DNA of 64,000 bases from Rhodococcus sp. Leaf278 (GTDB lineage: Bacteria; Actinomycetota; Actinomycetes; Mycobacteriales; Mycobacteriaceae). Below the pieces are notes generated by a model. That model saw nothing but the letters and a program-made list of their open reading frames with translations. It was not told the DNA's origin and did not search any database. The first letter of the stretch is position 1, and each line of letters opens with the position of its first letter. This document shows, piece by piece, positions 14,521-22,732 of the stretch. The stretch covers positions 93,949-157,948 of the forward strand of contig NZ_LMRR01000008.1 in assembly GCF_001426085.1 (NCBI RefSeq). Reading direction: 5' to 3'. Position numbers and translations under genes: made by a program.

Positions 14521-15933
14521 ATGTACAGGGTGAACGCGCAGGATCTTGCCGGATTGTCTGGCGCTGCAACCACTGTCGTGGAGCCCGAGTTCATGGTCCA
14601 ACCGTGCGACAGCCCGGCGCAACTGAGCTCGTACCGAGTGCTACGCAGGGAAACGTTCGTCGCCGAACAGGGCCTGTTCTCCGGCACCGATCGCGACGAC
14701 ATCGACGACGACCATCGCACTGTCGTTCTGATCGCCACCGATCGAGACGGCACCGTGCTCGGGGGAGTGCGTCTTGCTCCCTGTACTGCAACGGATCTGG
14801 GCTGGTGGGCCGGTGGTCGTCTGGTGGTGGCCGCTTCGGCGCGCACCTCCGGCGTCGGTCCTGCACTGGTTCGCGCAGCCTGTGCGCATGCCGAAAGCCG
14901 GGGCGTACTTCGTTTCGATGCAACCGTGCAGAAGCGCAACGAGAAGTTGTTCACCGGTCTCGGGTGGATCAGACGCGGCGACGTCGAGGTGGCCGGTACC
15001 CCACATGTGGCCATGTACTGGCCCATCGACCGCATCGAACGGCTGGTGTCGTCGACCAAAGCCATGCTCGCCGGCGTCCTCGCACCGCTGAAGGCGCAGC
15101 CACTCGGGCTCGGGGCCAAAGGCTTTCGAGGCGACGACGGGGTACCGGTACCGGGCAGCGACATGATCGCGGCCTGCGATGCAATCATTCCGTCGATGGT
15201 CGATCGCGACCCGGAATGGGCGGGGTGGTGCGCGGCCCTGGTGAATTTGAACGACCTGTCTGCCATGGGAGCGCGTGCCGTCGGGATGCTCGATTCCGTC
15301 GGTGCCCCCACACAGTCCCGGTTGACTCGTATCATTCGCGGACTCGCCAATGCTTCTGCGGCATGGCAAGTCCCGGTACTCGGTGGCCATACACAGGCCG
15401 GGGTGCCGTCCTCGCTGTCGGTCACTGCTCTGGGGCGCACTGCGAGCCCGGTGCGGGCCGGCGGTGGCAACGTCGGCGACCGGCTGACGCTCACCGCCGA
15501 TATCGAAGGCGAATGGCGACGCGGATACTCCGGTCAGCAATGGGATTCGTCCTCGCGACGCAACACCGAAGAGCTGACGGCAATGGCGTCGTTCGTCGCC
15601 CGCACCGCACCCAAAGCAGCCAAGGACGTCTCGATGGCCGGCCTGGCCGGCACTACCGGGATGCTGGCCGAGGCAAGCGGAACCGGTGCAGTACTGGACA
15701 TCTCCTCGATCCCGAAGCCCGGCACTGCGTCGATGGGCGAGTGGATCACGTGTTTTCCTGGGTTCGCGATGATCACCGCGGACCGTCCCGGTGCACTTGT
15801 TGCACCGTCCGGACCTGCACTGTCCGCAGTCTGCGGAGAGCTTACCGGTATTCCGGGCGTCGCGTTGCGATGGCCCGACGGAATCACCACTCGCGCGGTC
15901 ACGTCCACCGTGACCGGATTGGGAGAAGCATGA
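14521..15933 (+). CDS. MSMEG_0567 family GNAT acetyltransferase fused to PurM-like AIR synthase domain
   Basis: A 470-residue two-domain protein. Residues about 1-175 are a GNAT N-acyltransferase (RRETFVAEQGLF, TVLGGVRLAP, then VGPALVRAACAHAESRG for acyl-CoA binding and the LFTGLGWIRRGD strand). Residues about 180-470 are a PurM/AIR-synthase-like ATP-using domain with GSDMIAACDAIIP, NLNDLSAMGARAVGML, LGGHTQAG and SMAGLAGTTGMLAEAS. Cyanobacteria encode the two halves as separate Nit1C genes; here, as in mycobacteria, they are one polypeptide. Combined activity suggests acylation and ATP-dependent ring closure or amidine-type activation of a nitrogenous intermediate, which is inference. Its TGA overlaps the next ATG (ATGA). 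Confidence 0.92.
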   Translation: MYRVNAQDLAGLSGAATTVVEPEFMVQPCDSPAQLSSYRVLRRETFVAEQGLFSGTDRDDIDDDHRTVVLIATDRDGTVLGGVRLAPCTATDLGWWAGGRLVVAASARTSGVGPALVRAACAHAESRGVLRFDATVQKRNEKLFTGLGWIRRGDVEVAGTPHVAMYWPIDRIERLVSSTKAMLAGVLAPLKAQPLGLGAKGFRGDDGVPVPGSDMIAACDAIIPSMVDRDPEWAGWCAALVNLNDLSAMGARAVGMLDSVGAPTQSRLTRIIRGLANASAAWQVPVLGGHTQAGVPSSLSVTALGRTASPVRAGGGNVGDRLTLTADIEGEWRRGYSGQQWDSSSRRNTEELTAMASFVARTAPKAAKDVSMAGLAGTTGMLAEASGTGAVLDISSIPKPGTASMGEWITCFPGFAMITADRPGALVAPSGPALSAVCGELTGIPGVALRWPDGITTRAVTSTVTGLGEA

Positions 15934-16811
15934 ACAACGTCACCATTTCCGTCGCCGCTGCCGAATTCGGCCGCGACATGGAACAGGGCTACGCCACCAT
16001 CGCCGCATTGCTCGAGGAAGCGCGTAATCGTGGCAGTCAACTGCTCGTCCTTCCCGAAGCCTGCCTCGGCGGCTACCTGCCGAGCCTCGGTGGAGGCGAC
16101 GAGACCGAGGAATCGCGACAGCGTCGACTGAAAGCACTGCCTCCGGCCCTCGAACTCGACGGACCCGAGATCAGGCGGGTCATCGACATGGCGGGCGACA
16201 CCGTCGTCACCTTCGGCTTCTGCGAGAAGGACGGCGACACCCGCTACAACGCGGCAGTGACGGTCGACGGCAGCGGAATCCTCGGCTCGTACCGCAAGGT
16301 CCACCAGCCGCTCGGTGAAAACCTCTGCTACGACGCGGGAGACAGCTACTCGGCCTTCGATACTCCGGTCGGCCGAATGGGCATGCAGATCTGCTACGAC
16401 AAGGGTTTCCCCGAGGCGGCCCGCGAACTCGCCCTCGACGGTGCCGAGATCGTCGCGTCCATATCCGCATGGCCGACGGCACGTACCGCGACCGTGGAGA
16501 ACATGGAAGAGGATCGGTGGAAGCAGCGATTCGACATCTACGATCGCGCCCGTGCCCTCGAGAACCAGATCATCTGGGTCGCAGCAAATCAGGCCGGCAC
16601 CTTCGGATCCTTACGATTCGTCTGCAGCGCCAAGATCGTCGGGCCCGGTGGGGAGATTCTCGCCGGAACCGGCGTCGAGCCGGGCCTGGCCACAGCTACC
16701 GTCGACGTCGATGCGCTCATCGGCGCGGCGCGTGGCGGCGGAATGTACAACCTGCGTGATCGCCGGCCGTCGGTCTACCGGACCATCACCAAGGAGCCGG
16801 TCCATGCCTGA
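15930..16811 (+). CDS. Nit6803-type nitrilase of the Nit1C cluster
   Basis: A 293-residue carbon-nitrogen hydrolase with a complete nitrilase-superfamily triad: Glu43 in VLPEACLGGY, Lys123 in GSYRKVHQPLGE and Cys155 in GMQICYDKGFPE. It is the catalytic nitrilase (NitC type) of this cluster; homologues hydrolyse nitriles, and Nit1C has been linked in the literature to growth on cyanide as nitrogen source. The ATG overlaps the stop of the upstream fusion gene as ATGA, and its own stop overlaps the start of the small MSMEG_0570 gene by 8 bases. The length and motifs are typical, so it should be active. The physiological substrate remains open. Confidence 0.93.
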   Translation: MNNVTISVAAAEFGRDMEQGYATIAALLEEARNRGSQLLVLPEACLGGYLPSLGGGDETEESRQRRLKALPPALELDGPEIRRVIDMAGDTVVTFGFCEKDGDTRYNAAVTVDGSGILGSYRKVHQPLGENLCYDAGDSYSAFDTPVGRMGMQICYDKGFPEAARELALDGAEIVASISAWPTARTATVENMEEDRWKQRFDIYDRARALENQIIWVAANQAGTFGSLRFVCSAKIVGPGGEILAGTGVEPGLATATVDVDALIGAARGGGMYNLRDRRPSVYRTITKEPVHA

Positions 16812-17094
16812 GATGTCGTTTGTCGTTCGCTGGCCCGACGGACGCGAACAGTCCTGCTATTCACCCTCACTGGTGATGCACGACTATCTGACGCCCGGTG
16901 CGGAGTACCCGGTCGCGGAGTTCGTCGAGCGCACATCCGAGGCGCTGACGGTGGCGAGTGACCGAGTTCTCGCGAAGTTCGGTATGCGGTGCACGTCGGC
17001 CGCACAACAGATGGAAGAGATTCACGGTGTCAGTGCCTCGTATCAGGTCGGTGCCGTTCGCGTACTGAGTATGTCGGGGGCTGAATTGCTATGA
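16804..17094 (+). CDS. MSMEG_0570 family nitrogen-starvation protein
   Basis: A 96-residue protein of a family seen only in Nit1C-type clusters as far as I know. It opens with a short strand-rich region (MSFVVRWPDGREQSCYSPSL), a DYLTPGAEYPVAEFVERTSEAL helix and a C-terminal GVSASYQVGAVRVLSM strand; a single Cys in SCYSPS and another in MRCTS are conserved candidates. No enzymatic motif is visible; a small partner or carrier role is possible but unproven. It overlaps the nitrilase before it (8 bases) and the flavoprotein after it (ATGA), which supports stoichiometric co-expression with both. Confidence 0.9.
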   Translation: MPEMSFVVRWPDGREQSCYSPSLVMHDYLTPGAEYPVAEFVERTSEALTVASDRVLAKFGMRCTSAAQQMEEIHGVSASYQVGAVRVLSMSGAELL

Positions 17095-18383
17095 CCGATA
17101 ATCACAGTGCAGTAGAACACCACTCCGTGATCGTCATCGGCGGCGGGCAAGCGGGCCTCTCGATCAGTTGGCATCTGACGCAACGCGGCATCGCACATGT
17201 TGTGTTGGAGCGCGATACGATCGCGCACGAGTGGAAGGACTCCCGCTGGGACAACTTCACTCTGGTGACGCCGAACTGGCAGTGCGCACTTCCCGGATAC
17301 TCGTACGACGGTGACGATCCCGACGGATTCATGCAGCGCGACGAGGTGTACGCCTTTGTGCGCCGTTACGCCGAGAGCTTCGATGCACCGGTGCGAGAGC
17401 ATGTTTCGGTGAATCAGGCCTTGCAATCAGCGGCGGGTGGCTTCGATCTGCAGACCTCTGCCGGAGCGATGCATGCCGACCAGATCGTCGTGGCGGTCGG
17501 TGGCTACCACATCCCCACTATCCCGCGATTCGCCGAGAAGTTGCCCCGTGACATCGTCCAGATCCACTCCTCCGAATACCGCGGGTCGCATCAGTTCCCC
17601 GACGGAGACGTACTGGTCGTCGGCACCGGCCAGTCCGGCGCGCAGATTGCGGAGGATCTGCACCTCGACGGACGCCGCGTTCACCTGGTCGCCGGCACCG
17701 CTCCCCGTGTCGCGCGTTTCTACCGCGGCCGCGACTGTGTCGCCTGGCTGCACGACATGGGCGTCTACGATGTCTCCATCGAAGATCAACCCGGTGGCGT
17801 CGGCAAACGCGAGAACACGAACCACTACGTCACCGGACGTGACGGTGGTCGAGACATCGACCTGCGTGCATTCGCCACCGAAGGGATGCGGCTCTACGGT
17901 CGCTTGCTCGGAGTCGAGGACGGCGTGTTGCAGTTCGCGCCCACGCTCGAGGCGTCCCTCGATGCTGCGGACCGTGTTGCCGAAAGCATCAAGGACAACA
18001 TCGACGCTTACATCGAGCGCGAGGGCATCAGCGCGCCCACCGAGGAGCGCTACGTACCGGTGTGGCGTCCCGAGGCCGAGACCACCGAACTGAATCTCGC
18101 TACCACCGATATCACGGCGGTCGTCTGGTCGGTGGGCTTCCGTACCGATTACCGCTGGCTGAAGGTGGGGGCTTTCGACGGCGAGGGCCACCCGACGCAC
18201 AACCGCGGCGTTACATCCGTTCCCGGCCTGTATTTCCTGGGCCTGCCCTGGCAGCACACGTGGGGTTCGGGACGTTTCGCCTCGGTGGCCCGGGATGCCG
18301 CATTCCTGGCCGATCAGATCGGCCTCGAGATCAGCGCCGCGAAGTCGCAGACATCGGTGCAACCCCAGAGCCAGATGGCCTGA
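17091..18383 (+). CDS. MSMEG_0569 family flavin-dependent oxidoreductase
   Basis: A 430-residue FAD/NADPH enzyme resembling flavin-containing monooxygenases. An N-terminal dinucleotide fold VIVIGGGQAGLSISWHLTQ binds FAD, a second VLVVGTGQSGAQIAEDLHL binds NADPH, and DVVWSVGFRTDYRWL-like sequence near residue 340 closes the FAD domain before GLPWQHTWGSGR. It is the NitH-type member of Nit1C, expected to hydroxylate or oxidise the small nitrogenous product of the pathway; the reaction is not established. ATGA overlap with the preceding gene shows translational coupling. A six-base gap precedes the second nitrilase-like gene. Confidence 0.92.
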   Translation: MTDNHSAVEHHSVIVIGGGQAGLSISWHLTQRGIAHVVLERDTIAHEWKDSRWDNFTLVTPNWQCALPGYSYDGDDPDGFMQRDEVYAFVRRYAESFDAPVREHVSVNQALQSAAGGFDLQTSAGAMHADQIVVAVGGYHIPTIPRFAEKLPRDIVQIHSSEYRGSHQFPDGDVLVVGTGQSGAQIAEDLHLDGRRVHLVAGTAPRVARFYRGRDCVAWLHDMGVYDVSIEDQPGGVGKRENTNHYVTGRDGGRDIDLRAFATEGMRLYGRLLGVEDGVLQFAPTLEASLDAADRVAESIKDNIDAYIEREGISAPTEERYVPVWRPEAETTELNLATTDITAVVWSVGFRTDYRWLKVGAFDGEGHPTHNRGVTSVPGLYFLGLPWQHTWGSGRFASVARDAAFLADQIGLEISAAKSQTSVQPQSQMA

Positions 18384-18389
18384 TCGGTC

Positions 18390-19241
18390 GTGGCCCCCAT
18401 CAAGATCGGAGCGCTGGCAGCGCATTTCGGCAGAGATGTCGACCGGGCCGTACTGAAGATCACCACGATCATCTCCAGTGCGGCCCGAGAGGGTATCGAT
18501 CTCCTGGTGCTGCCCGACGCCTCCCTCGGGGGCTACATCGACAGTCTGAGCAATCCGGATCCCGCAGAGTTGCCGCCGACGCTCGATCCGGATGGTCCCG
18601 AGCTGGCCGCGATCATGGCCGCGGCGGGGGACATGACCGTCTGCATCGGCTACACCGAGTTGTCGAAAGGCCTGCGGTACAACGCTGCTGCATGCCTGAC
18701 GGGAGACGGGATTCTCGGTAGTCACCGCAAGGTGCATCAGCCACTCGGAGAGTCCTTGGCCTATGCGGCCGGTGACCGGTTCGAGGCCTTCGATACTCCG
18801 GTCGGGCGGATGGGCATGCTGATCGACTACGACAAGACGTTCCCGGAATCGGCGCGGGCATTGGCGCTCGATGGCGCGAGAATCATTGCGGCACTGTCGG
18901 CGTGGCCCGCCAGCGTGACCGATCGGGCGTCCTCACTGCCGAACGATCGGCAGTCGCGCCTGTTCGATCTGTACGACGCCGCCAGGGCCGCGGAGAATCA
19001 GGTGGTGCTGGTGTCGTCGAACCAGACCGGGGTGATGGGGTCGTTACGCTTCCTGGGTCAAGCGAAGATCGTCGGACCCGGTGGTGACGTCCTCGCAAAA
19101 ACGTGGTCCAAAGGCGGCCTGGCCGTGCACGAGATCGATGTCGACGCCGAAGTGGATCGAGCCCGCAGAGGGCTGCACCACCTCGCCGAACGTCGCGTCG
19201 ACGCTTACCCCAATTTGTTGCAGGAGAAGCCGGATCAGTGA
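18390..19241 (+). CDS. Nitrilase-fold paralogue lacking catalytic Cys (probable pseudoenzyme)
   Basis: A 283-residue nitrilase-superfamily protein clearly related to the nitrilase 2.5 kb upstream: identical GILGS-RKVHQPLGE, DTPVGRMGM and DKxFPE landmarks. But the catalytic Glu is Asp43 (VLPDASLGGY against VLPEACLGGY) and the nucleophile Cys155 is Asp146 (GMLIDYDK against GMQICYDK); only Lys114 of the triad remains. Codon choice and frame are intact, so it is a maintained gene, not a pseudogene. Thiol chemistry is impossible; a regulatory subunit of the active nitrilase, a binding protein or a different reaction are options. GTG start, coupled to the flavoprotein upstream; its stop overlaps the GTG of the glycosyltransferase (GTGA). 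Confidence 0.9.
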   Translation: MAPIKIGALAAHFGRDVDRAVLKITTIISSAAREGIDLLVLPDASLGGYIDSLSNPDPAELPPTLDPDGPELAAIMAAAGDMTVCIGYTELSKGLRYNAAACLTGDGILGSHRKVHQPLGESLAYAAGDRFEAFDTPVGRMGMLIDYDKTFPESARALALDGARIIAALSAWPASVTDRASSLPNDRQSRLFDLYDAARAAENQVVLVSSNQTGVMGSLRFLGQAKIVGPGGDVLAKTWSKGGLAVHEIDVDAEVDRARRGLHHLAERRVDAYPNLLQEKPDQ

Positions 19242-20299
19242 AGATCGCCCTGTTGACCTACTCGTCCAAACCGCGTGGCGGTGTGGTGCACACCCTGGCC
19301 TTGGCCGAGGCGCTGGCGCGGTCCGGGCAGGACGTCTCGGTGTGGTCTCTCGGCCGCGGCGGCGACAGTGAGTTCTTTCGTACGGTCGACCCGGCCGTCA
19401 CCGTGCGAATGGTGCCGTTCCCTCAGCGGGAGAACGAAAGTGTCGGTCAGCGGATACTGCGTTCGATAGACGTTCTGCGACAGGCGTTCACACCGGACGA
19501 CTACGATATCGTCCACGCTCAGGACTGCATCTCCGCAAACGCTGTCGGTCGGTGTATCAGGACCATCCATCATCTCGACGAGTTCACCACCCCCGAGCTG
19601 GCAGCGTGTCACGAACGCGCGATCACCGCGCCCTACGCGCGAATCTGTGTATCGGCAGCGGTGGCGAGCGATGTTCATCGAGGATGGGGACTCGAACCCA
19701 CAGTCATTCCCAACGGCGTCGCAGCCGAGAGATTCACTGCCGCAGCGCAGTCCGGTCGAACTCACTGGCGTAGCAAACTCGGCCGATACGTGCTGGCCGT
19801 CGGCGGTATCGAACCGCGCAAGGGCAGTCTCGATCTGCTCGACGCATTCGCAGGTCTGCTCGAGCACAACGTGAAACTGGTGTTCGCGGGCGGCGAGACG
19901 CTGTTCGACTATCGCGACTATCGGACCGAATTCGATTGCCGCGCAGTAGAACTTGGTATCGAGCCGGTGATACTCGGAACCGTCGACGATGACGAGCTGC
20001 CGCACCTCGTGGCGCAGGCCGCTGTGCTGCCGTTCTTCTCCACGAAGGAAGGCTTCGGCCTCGCTGCCATGGAGGCGCTGGCCGCGTCGATTCCGGTGGT
20101 GGCGCGTGATCTGCCGGTACTGCGAGAAGTATTCGGAGACAGCGTGATCTACGCGTCGTCCGTGGCGGCCATGTCGAGGGAGCTGGAACGTGCCCTGCGC
20201 GAACCGCTGGATCCACTACCGGGACTGGCGCTGGCGCACAGCCTCACCTGGGACGAGGCTGCGCGTCGACACGTCGAGTTCTACTCCTCGGTCTTGTGA
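19238..20299 (+). CDS. MSMEG_0565 family glycosyltransferase (GT4)
   Basis: A 353-residue GT-B retaining glycosyltransferase and last gene of the Nit1C cluster. N-terminal domain: KIALLTYSSKPRGGVVHTLALAEAL, with a glycine-rich acceptor loop. C-terminal domain: VIPNGVAAERF, LAVGGIEPRKGSLDLLDAF and the GT4 EX7E motif in KEGFGLAAMEALAASIPVVA. It would transfer a nucleotide sugar to a small acceptor in the cytoplasm, implying that the cluster's product is a glycoside; donor and acceptor are unknown. The GTG start overlaps the preceding TGA. The gene ends 19 bases inside the convergent adenylate cyclase gene. Confidence 0.9.
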   Translation: MKIALLTYSSKPRGGVVHTLALAEALARSGQDVSVWSLGRGGDSEFFRTVDPAVTVRMVPFPQRENESVGQRILRSIDVLRQAFTPDDYDIVHAQDCISANAVGRCIRTIHHLDEFTTPELAACHERAITAPYARICVSAAVASDVHRGWGLEPTVIPNGVAAERFTAAAQSGRTHWRSKLGRYVLAVGGIEPRKGSLDLLDAFAGLLEHNVKLVFAGGETLFDYRDYRTEFDCRAVELGIEPVILGTVDDDELPHLVAQAAVLPFFSTKEGFGLAAMEALAASIPVVARDLPVLREVFGDSVIYASSVAAMSRELERALREPLDPLPGLALAHSLTWDEAARRHVEFYSSVL

Positions 20300-21312
20300 C
20301 GGCCGCGTTTGTTGCGTTCGAGTCGATGAGGCTTGAGCTTGTGAAAACCCTTGACCCTCAGTGAGCGAACCGATTTCAGGTAGAACTCGGAATCGGGACG
20401 CAGCTCCTCCGTCATGACCGTGTCGACCAGCGTCGTTCCGGGATAGGCAGAACTGGTCAGCCGGGCGGCCATGTTCACCACCGAGCCGTACAGGTCACCG
20501 TACCGGGCCAGAACCGGGCCCCAGGCCAGCCCGACCCGCAGGTCCGGCATGTCTTCCTGTTCGTTGAACGCGTCCTGGAGGTCGAGAGCGATGTGGGCGG
20601 CGTCCTCGGGGGTCTGCGCGCTGAACATCACCTCGTCACCGACGTTCTTGATCACCGAACCACGCCCGCGCGCAATGATATTGGTCGCCAGAGACTCGAA
20701 CTCCTCGAGCAGCGTCGTCAACTCGCCGATGTCGAGCCGACGTGTCAGGCTGGTGTAGCCCACCATGTCGGCGAACCCGACCGCCATCGTGGGGCTTTCG
20801 GTGGCGTCGTCGGGCGCGGCGATGGATCGACCGGCGGCAGCGGCGAGGTGGCGTCGCCAGGTGTATCCCTGGAGGGCTTCGAGGGTGGGGACGGTTTCTG
20901 CGGCAATGGCTCGGGCATTGCGCCGGATCGCATCGATGTCGTTCCGGTCGTCGTCGCTGTCTATGATTCGCTCGAGTATGTGAGAGTTCACAACGCCCAC
21001 TTGCCATTCCGCGAGCCTGGACATGGATTGGCCGAGCGTCCGTGCGATCGCGACCTCCATTTCGGGCTTGATCACCTTCTGCGCGGTGAGCGCAGTGATC
21101 AGCTTCAGAGCTTCCAGATCGGCGTCGGTGTAGACGAGTGCCTCGGTGTCGGTTTGGACAGGGAAACCCATGCCGATCCACAGGGCGATGACCCGCTCGA
21201 GTGGAATGCCGGACTTCTCGACGATGTCCGCACGGGTGTACTTGGGCTCGCCGCCCAGAAGATTCCGTTCGATCTCCGTCTGTACCACCGAGTTGATCTG
21301 GTTCTCAGGCAT
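20281..21312 (-). CDS. Class III adenylate/guanylate cyclase with regulatory N-domain
   Basis: A 343-residue soluble cyclase resembling mycobacterial Rv1264/Rv2212. Residues about 1-165 form the helical Ad_Cy_reg-like domain (ADIVEKSGIPLERVIALW, DADLEALKLITALTAQKV), which in Rv1264 makes the enzyme pH-sensitive. The catalytic domain has both metal aspartates (VGFADMVGYTSL and IKNVGDEVMFSA), the purine-specifying Lys before NVGDE and transition-state Asn/Arg in SVVNMAARLTS, so it should make cAMP as a homodimer. The start at 21312 is preferred because it overlaps the end of the acyltransferase gene upstream by 8 bases; extending to 21345 would overlap more. Co-transcription with plsB and plsC is likely. 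Confidence 0.9.
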   Translation of the reverse strand: MPENQINSVVQTEIERNLLGGEPKYTRADIVEKSGIPLERVIALWIGMGFPVQTDTEALVYTDADLEALKLITALTAQKVIKPEMEVAIARTLGQSMSRLAEWQVGVVNSHILERIIDSDDDRNDIDAIRRNARAIAAETVPTLEALQGYTWRRHLAAAAGRSIAAPDDATESPTMAVGFADMVGYTSLTRRLDIGELTTLLEEFESLATNIIARGRGSVIKNVGDEVMFSAQTPEDAAHIALDLQDAFNEQEDMPDLRVGLAWGPVLARYGDLYGSVVNMAARLTSSAYPGTTLVDTVMTEELRPDSEFYLKSVRSLRVKGFHKLKPHRLERNKRGRHKTEE

Positions 21313-22732
21313 ATCCCAACGTTCTGTCGAAATAGGAACGAACATCGTCCACGTACTCGTCGATCTTGTCGGGCTCCCAGTCCGTGGTGGGGATGGGCTC
21401 GCCGACGGTGACCTTGACCGTACCGGAGTGGACGGTGAAATCCTTTTTCCACATCACGTCACCCGCATTGTGGATGACGATGGGCACGATGGGCACACCC
21501 GCCTGCATAGCCAGGTGGAAGCCGCCCTTCTTGAATCGGCCGAGACGTGACGTCGGCATACGCGTCCCCTCGGGGGCGATGGCGACGGAGATACCGCTGT
21601 GCAGTTTGTCGATTGCGGGGCGCATCGCCTCGCGTGCTTGTGAGGGATCACCACGATCGACGTAGGCGACGTCGAAGATCCTGCCCAGCAGTGCAAATCG
21701 TGGGTCGCGCTCGAGCTCGCGCTTCGCCACGGCGGTGATGTCTCGCCGCAGGATCGACGTGACGATGATCGAGTCGGCGGTGCTCTGGTGGTTGAACATG
21801 AAGACGGCCGGGCGGGCCGACCAGGCATTTTCGGTACCGGTGACGTCGAGCTTCACGCCGGCGATGGTCAGTGCGATATCCGGAGCGATGGTGCTGGTGA
21901 TGTTCGCGCCGTTGCGCCTGCTCCGGGTCAGAATGCCCAGCCCGAGTCCGATGGACGCGCTCGCCAGTACCGAACCCAGAGCGGCAGTGCTCCGGACGGC
22001 CGAGGTGAGGTCGGTGCCGCGCTTGGGCTGATCCAACGTCAGCGACGGCCATTTCTTCTTGGCGGCATAGCGCGCGAGATCGGGGTCGGGGTTGAGGGCG
22101 ACGGGTCGTCCCACGGCCTCGAGCAGCGGGACGTCCTCACCGCCGTTGGAGTAGGCGAAGCAGCCCGCCAGGGCGATGCCCTCGCGTTCGGCGTAGTCGA
22201 TCGCTGCCTGAGCCTTGCGCGGACCCCACAGTGAATCGCCGACGAGTTCGCCGGTGAGAATGCCGTCGGTGACCACCGGGGTGGTACACAGCAATTCCTC
22301 GAACATCATGTCCTGCTGCACCGGCAGAGCCTGGTAAGGCGTGGCAGAGGTAGCCATCACCAGGCGGTGCCCGGCATGCCGGTGTGCCTCGACGAGAGCG
22401 CGGGCCTGGGGGTAGATCATCGGCGCAATCTCGTTGCGGAACAGCGTGTCTGCTTGTTCCATCAGATCGTCCTCCCGACGGCCCTCCAGACCGCGGACGG
22501 CCTTGCCCATCAAATTGTCGACGGGGGAGTTACGCATCCGCATCTCGACGACGGCACTGGAGATCTCCCACAGCTCCTTCACCGTCACGTCGAGGGTCTT
22601 GAGACGTTCGAGAAAGACTGCGCGGGCAGAGAATCCGTTGATCAGGGTGCCATCGAGATCGAAGAATGCCACGGTGTCTCGGCCCGGTGGTGCGGCGGCG
22701 ATCGCGATCAATCGATCGTCGAACTCGGTCAT
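21305..22732 (-). CDS. plsC: HAD-IB hydrolase fused to 1-acylglycerol-3-phosphate acyltransferase
   Basis: A 475-residue fusion like Rv2483c. The N-terminal half is a HAD-IB phosphatase (AFFDLDGTLINGF with the nucleophile Asp, later VMATSATPYQAL and the acidic AYSNGGEDVPLL). The C-terminal half is a PlsC acyltransferase: HX4D in FNHQSTADSI, EGTR in IAPEGTRMPTS and VPIVPIVIHNAG. It would add the second acyl chain to lysophosphatidate, and the HAD half may dephosphorylate a lipid intermediate. A hydrophobic stretch near residue 250 may anchor it to the membrane. The start overlaps the plsB stop as ATGA, so two successive steps of phosphatidate synthesis are encoded together. Confidence 0.92.
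   Translation of the reverse strand: MTEFDDRLIAIAAAPPGRDTVAFFDLDGTLINGFSARAVFLERLKTLDVTVKELWEISSAVVEMRMRNSPVDNLMGKAVRGLEGRREDDLMEQADTLFRNEIAPMIYPQARALVEAHRHAGHRLVMATSATPYQALPVQQDMMFEELLCTTPVVTDGILTGELVGDSLWGPRKAQAAIDYAEREGIALAGCFAYSNGGEDVPLLEAVGRPVALNPDPDLARYAAKKKWPSLTLDQPKRGTDLTSAVRSTAALGSVLASASIGLGLGILTRSRRNGANITSTIAPDIALTIAGVKLDVTGTENAWSARPAVFMFNHQSTADSIIVTSILRRDITAVAKRELERDPRFALLGRIFDVAYVDRGDPSQAREAMRPAIDKLHSGISVAIAPEGTRMPTSRLGRFKKGGFHLAMQAGVPIVPIVIHNAGDVMWKKDFTVHSGTVKVTVGEPIPTTDWEPDKIDEYVDDVRSYFDRTLGYA

Noticed and set aside
12996..15494. Very long (832-codon) open frame on the minus strand across the Nit1C genes
   Set aside because: It lies antisense to three recognisable genes with correct motifs and shows Arg/Ser/Pro/Thr-rich composition typical of a shadow frame in GC-rich DNA.
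18390..19241. Treating the second nitrilase-like gene as a frameshifted pseudogene
   Set aside because: The frame, length and landmarks are intact; only two catalytic residues differ, so it is called a functional pseudoenzyme instead.
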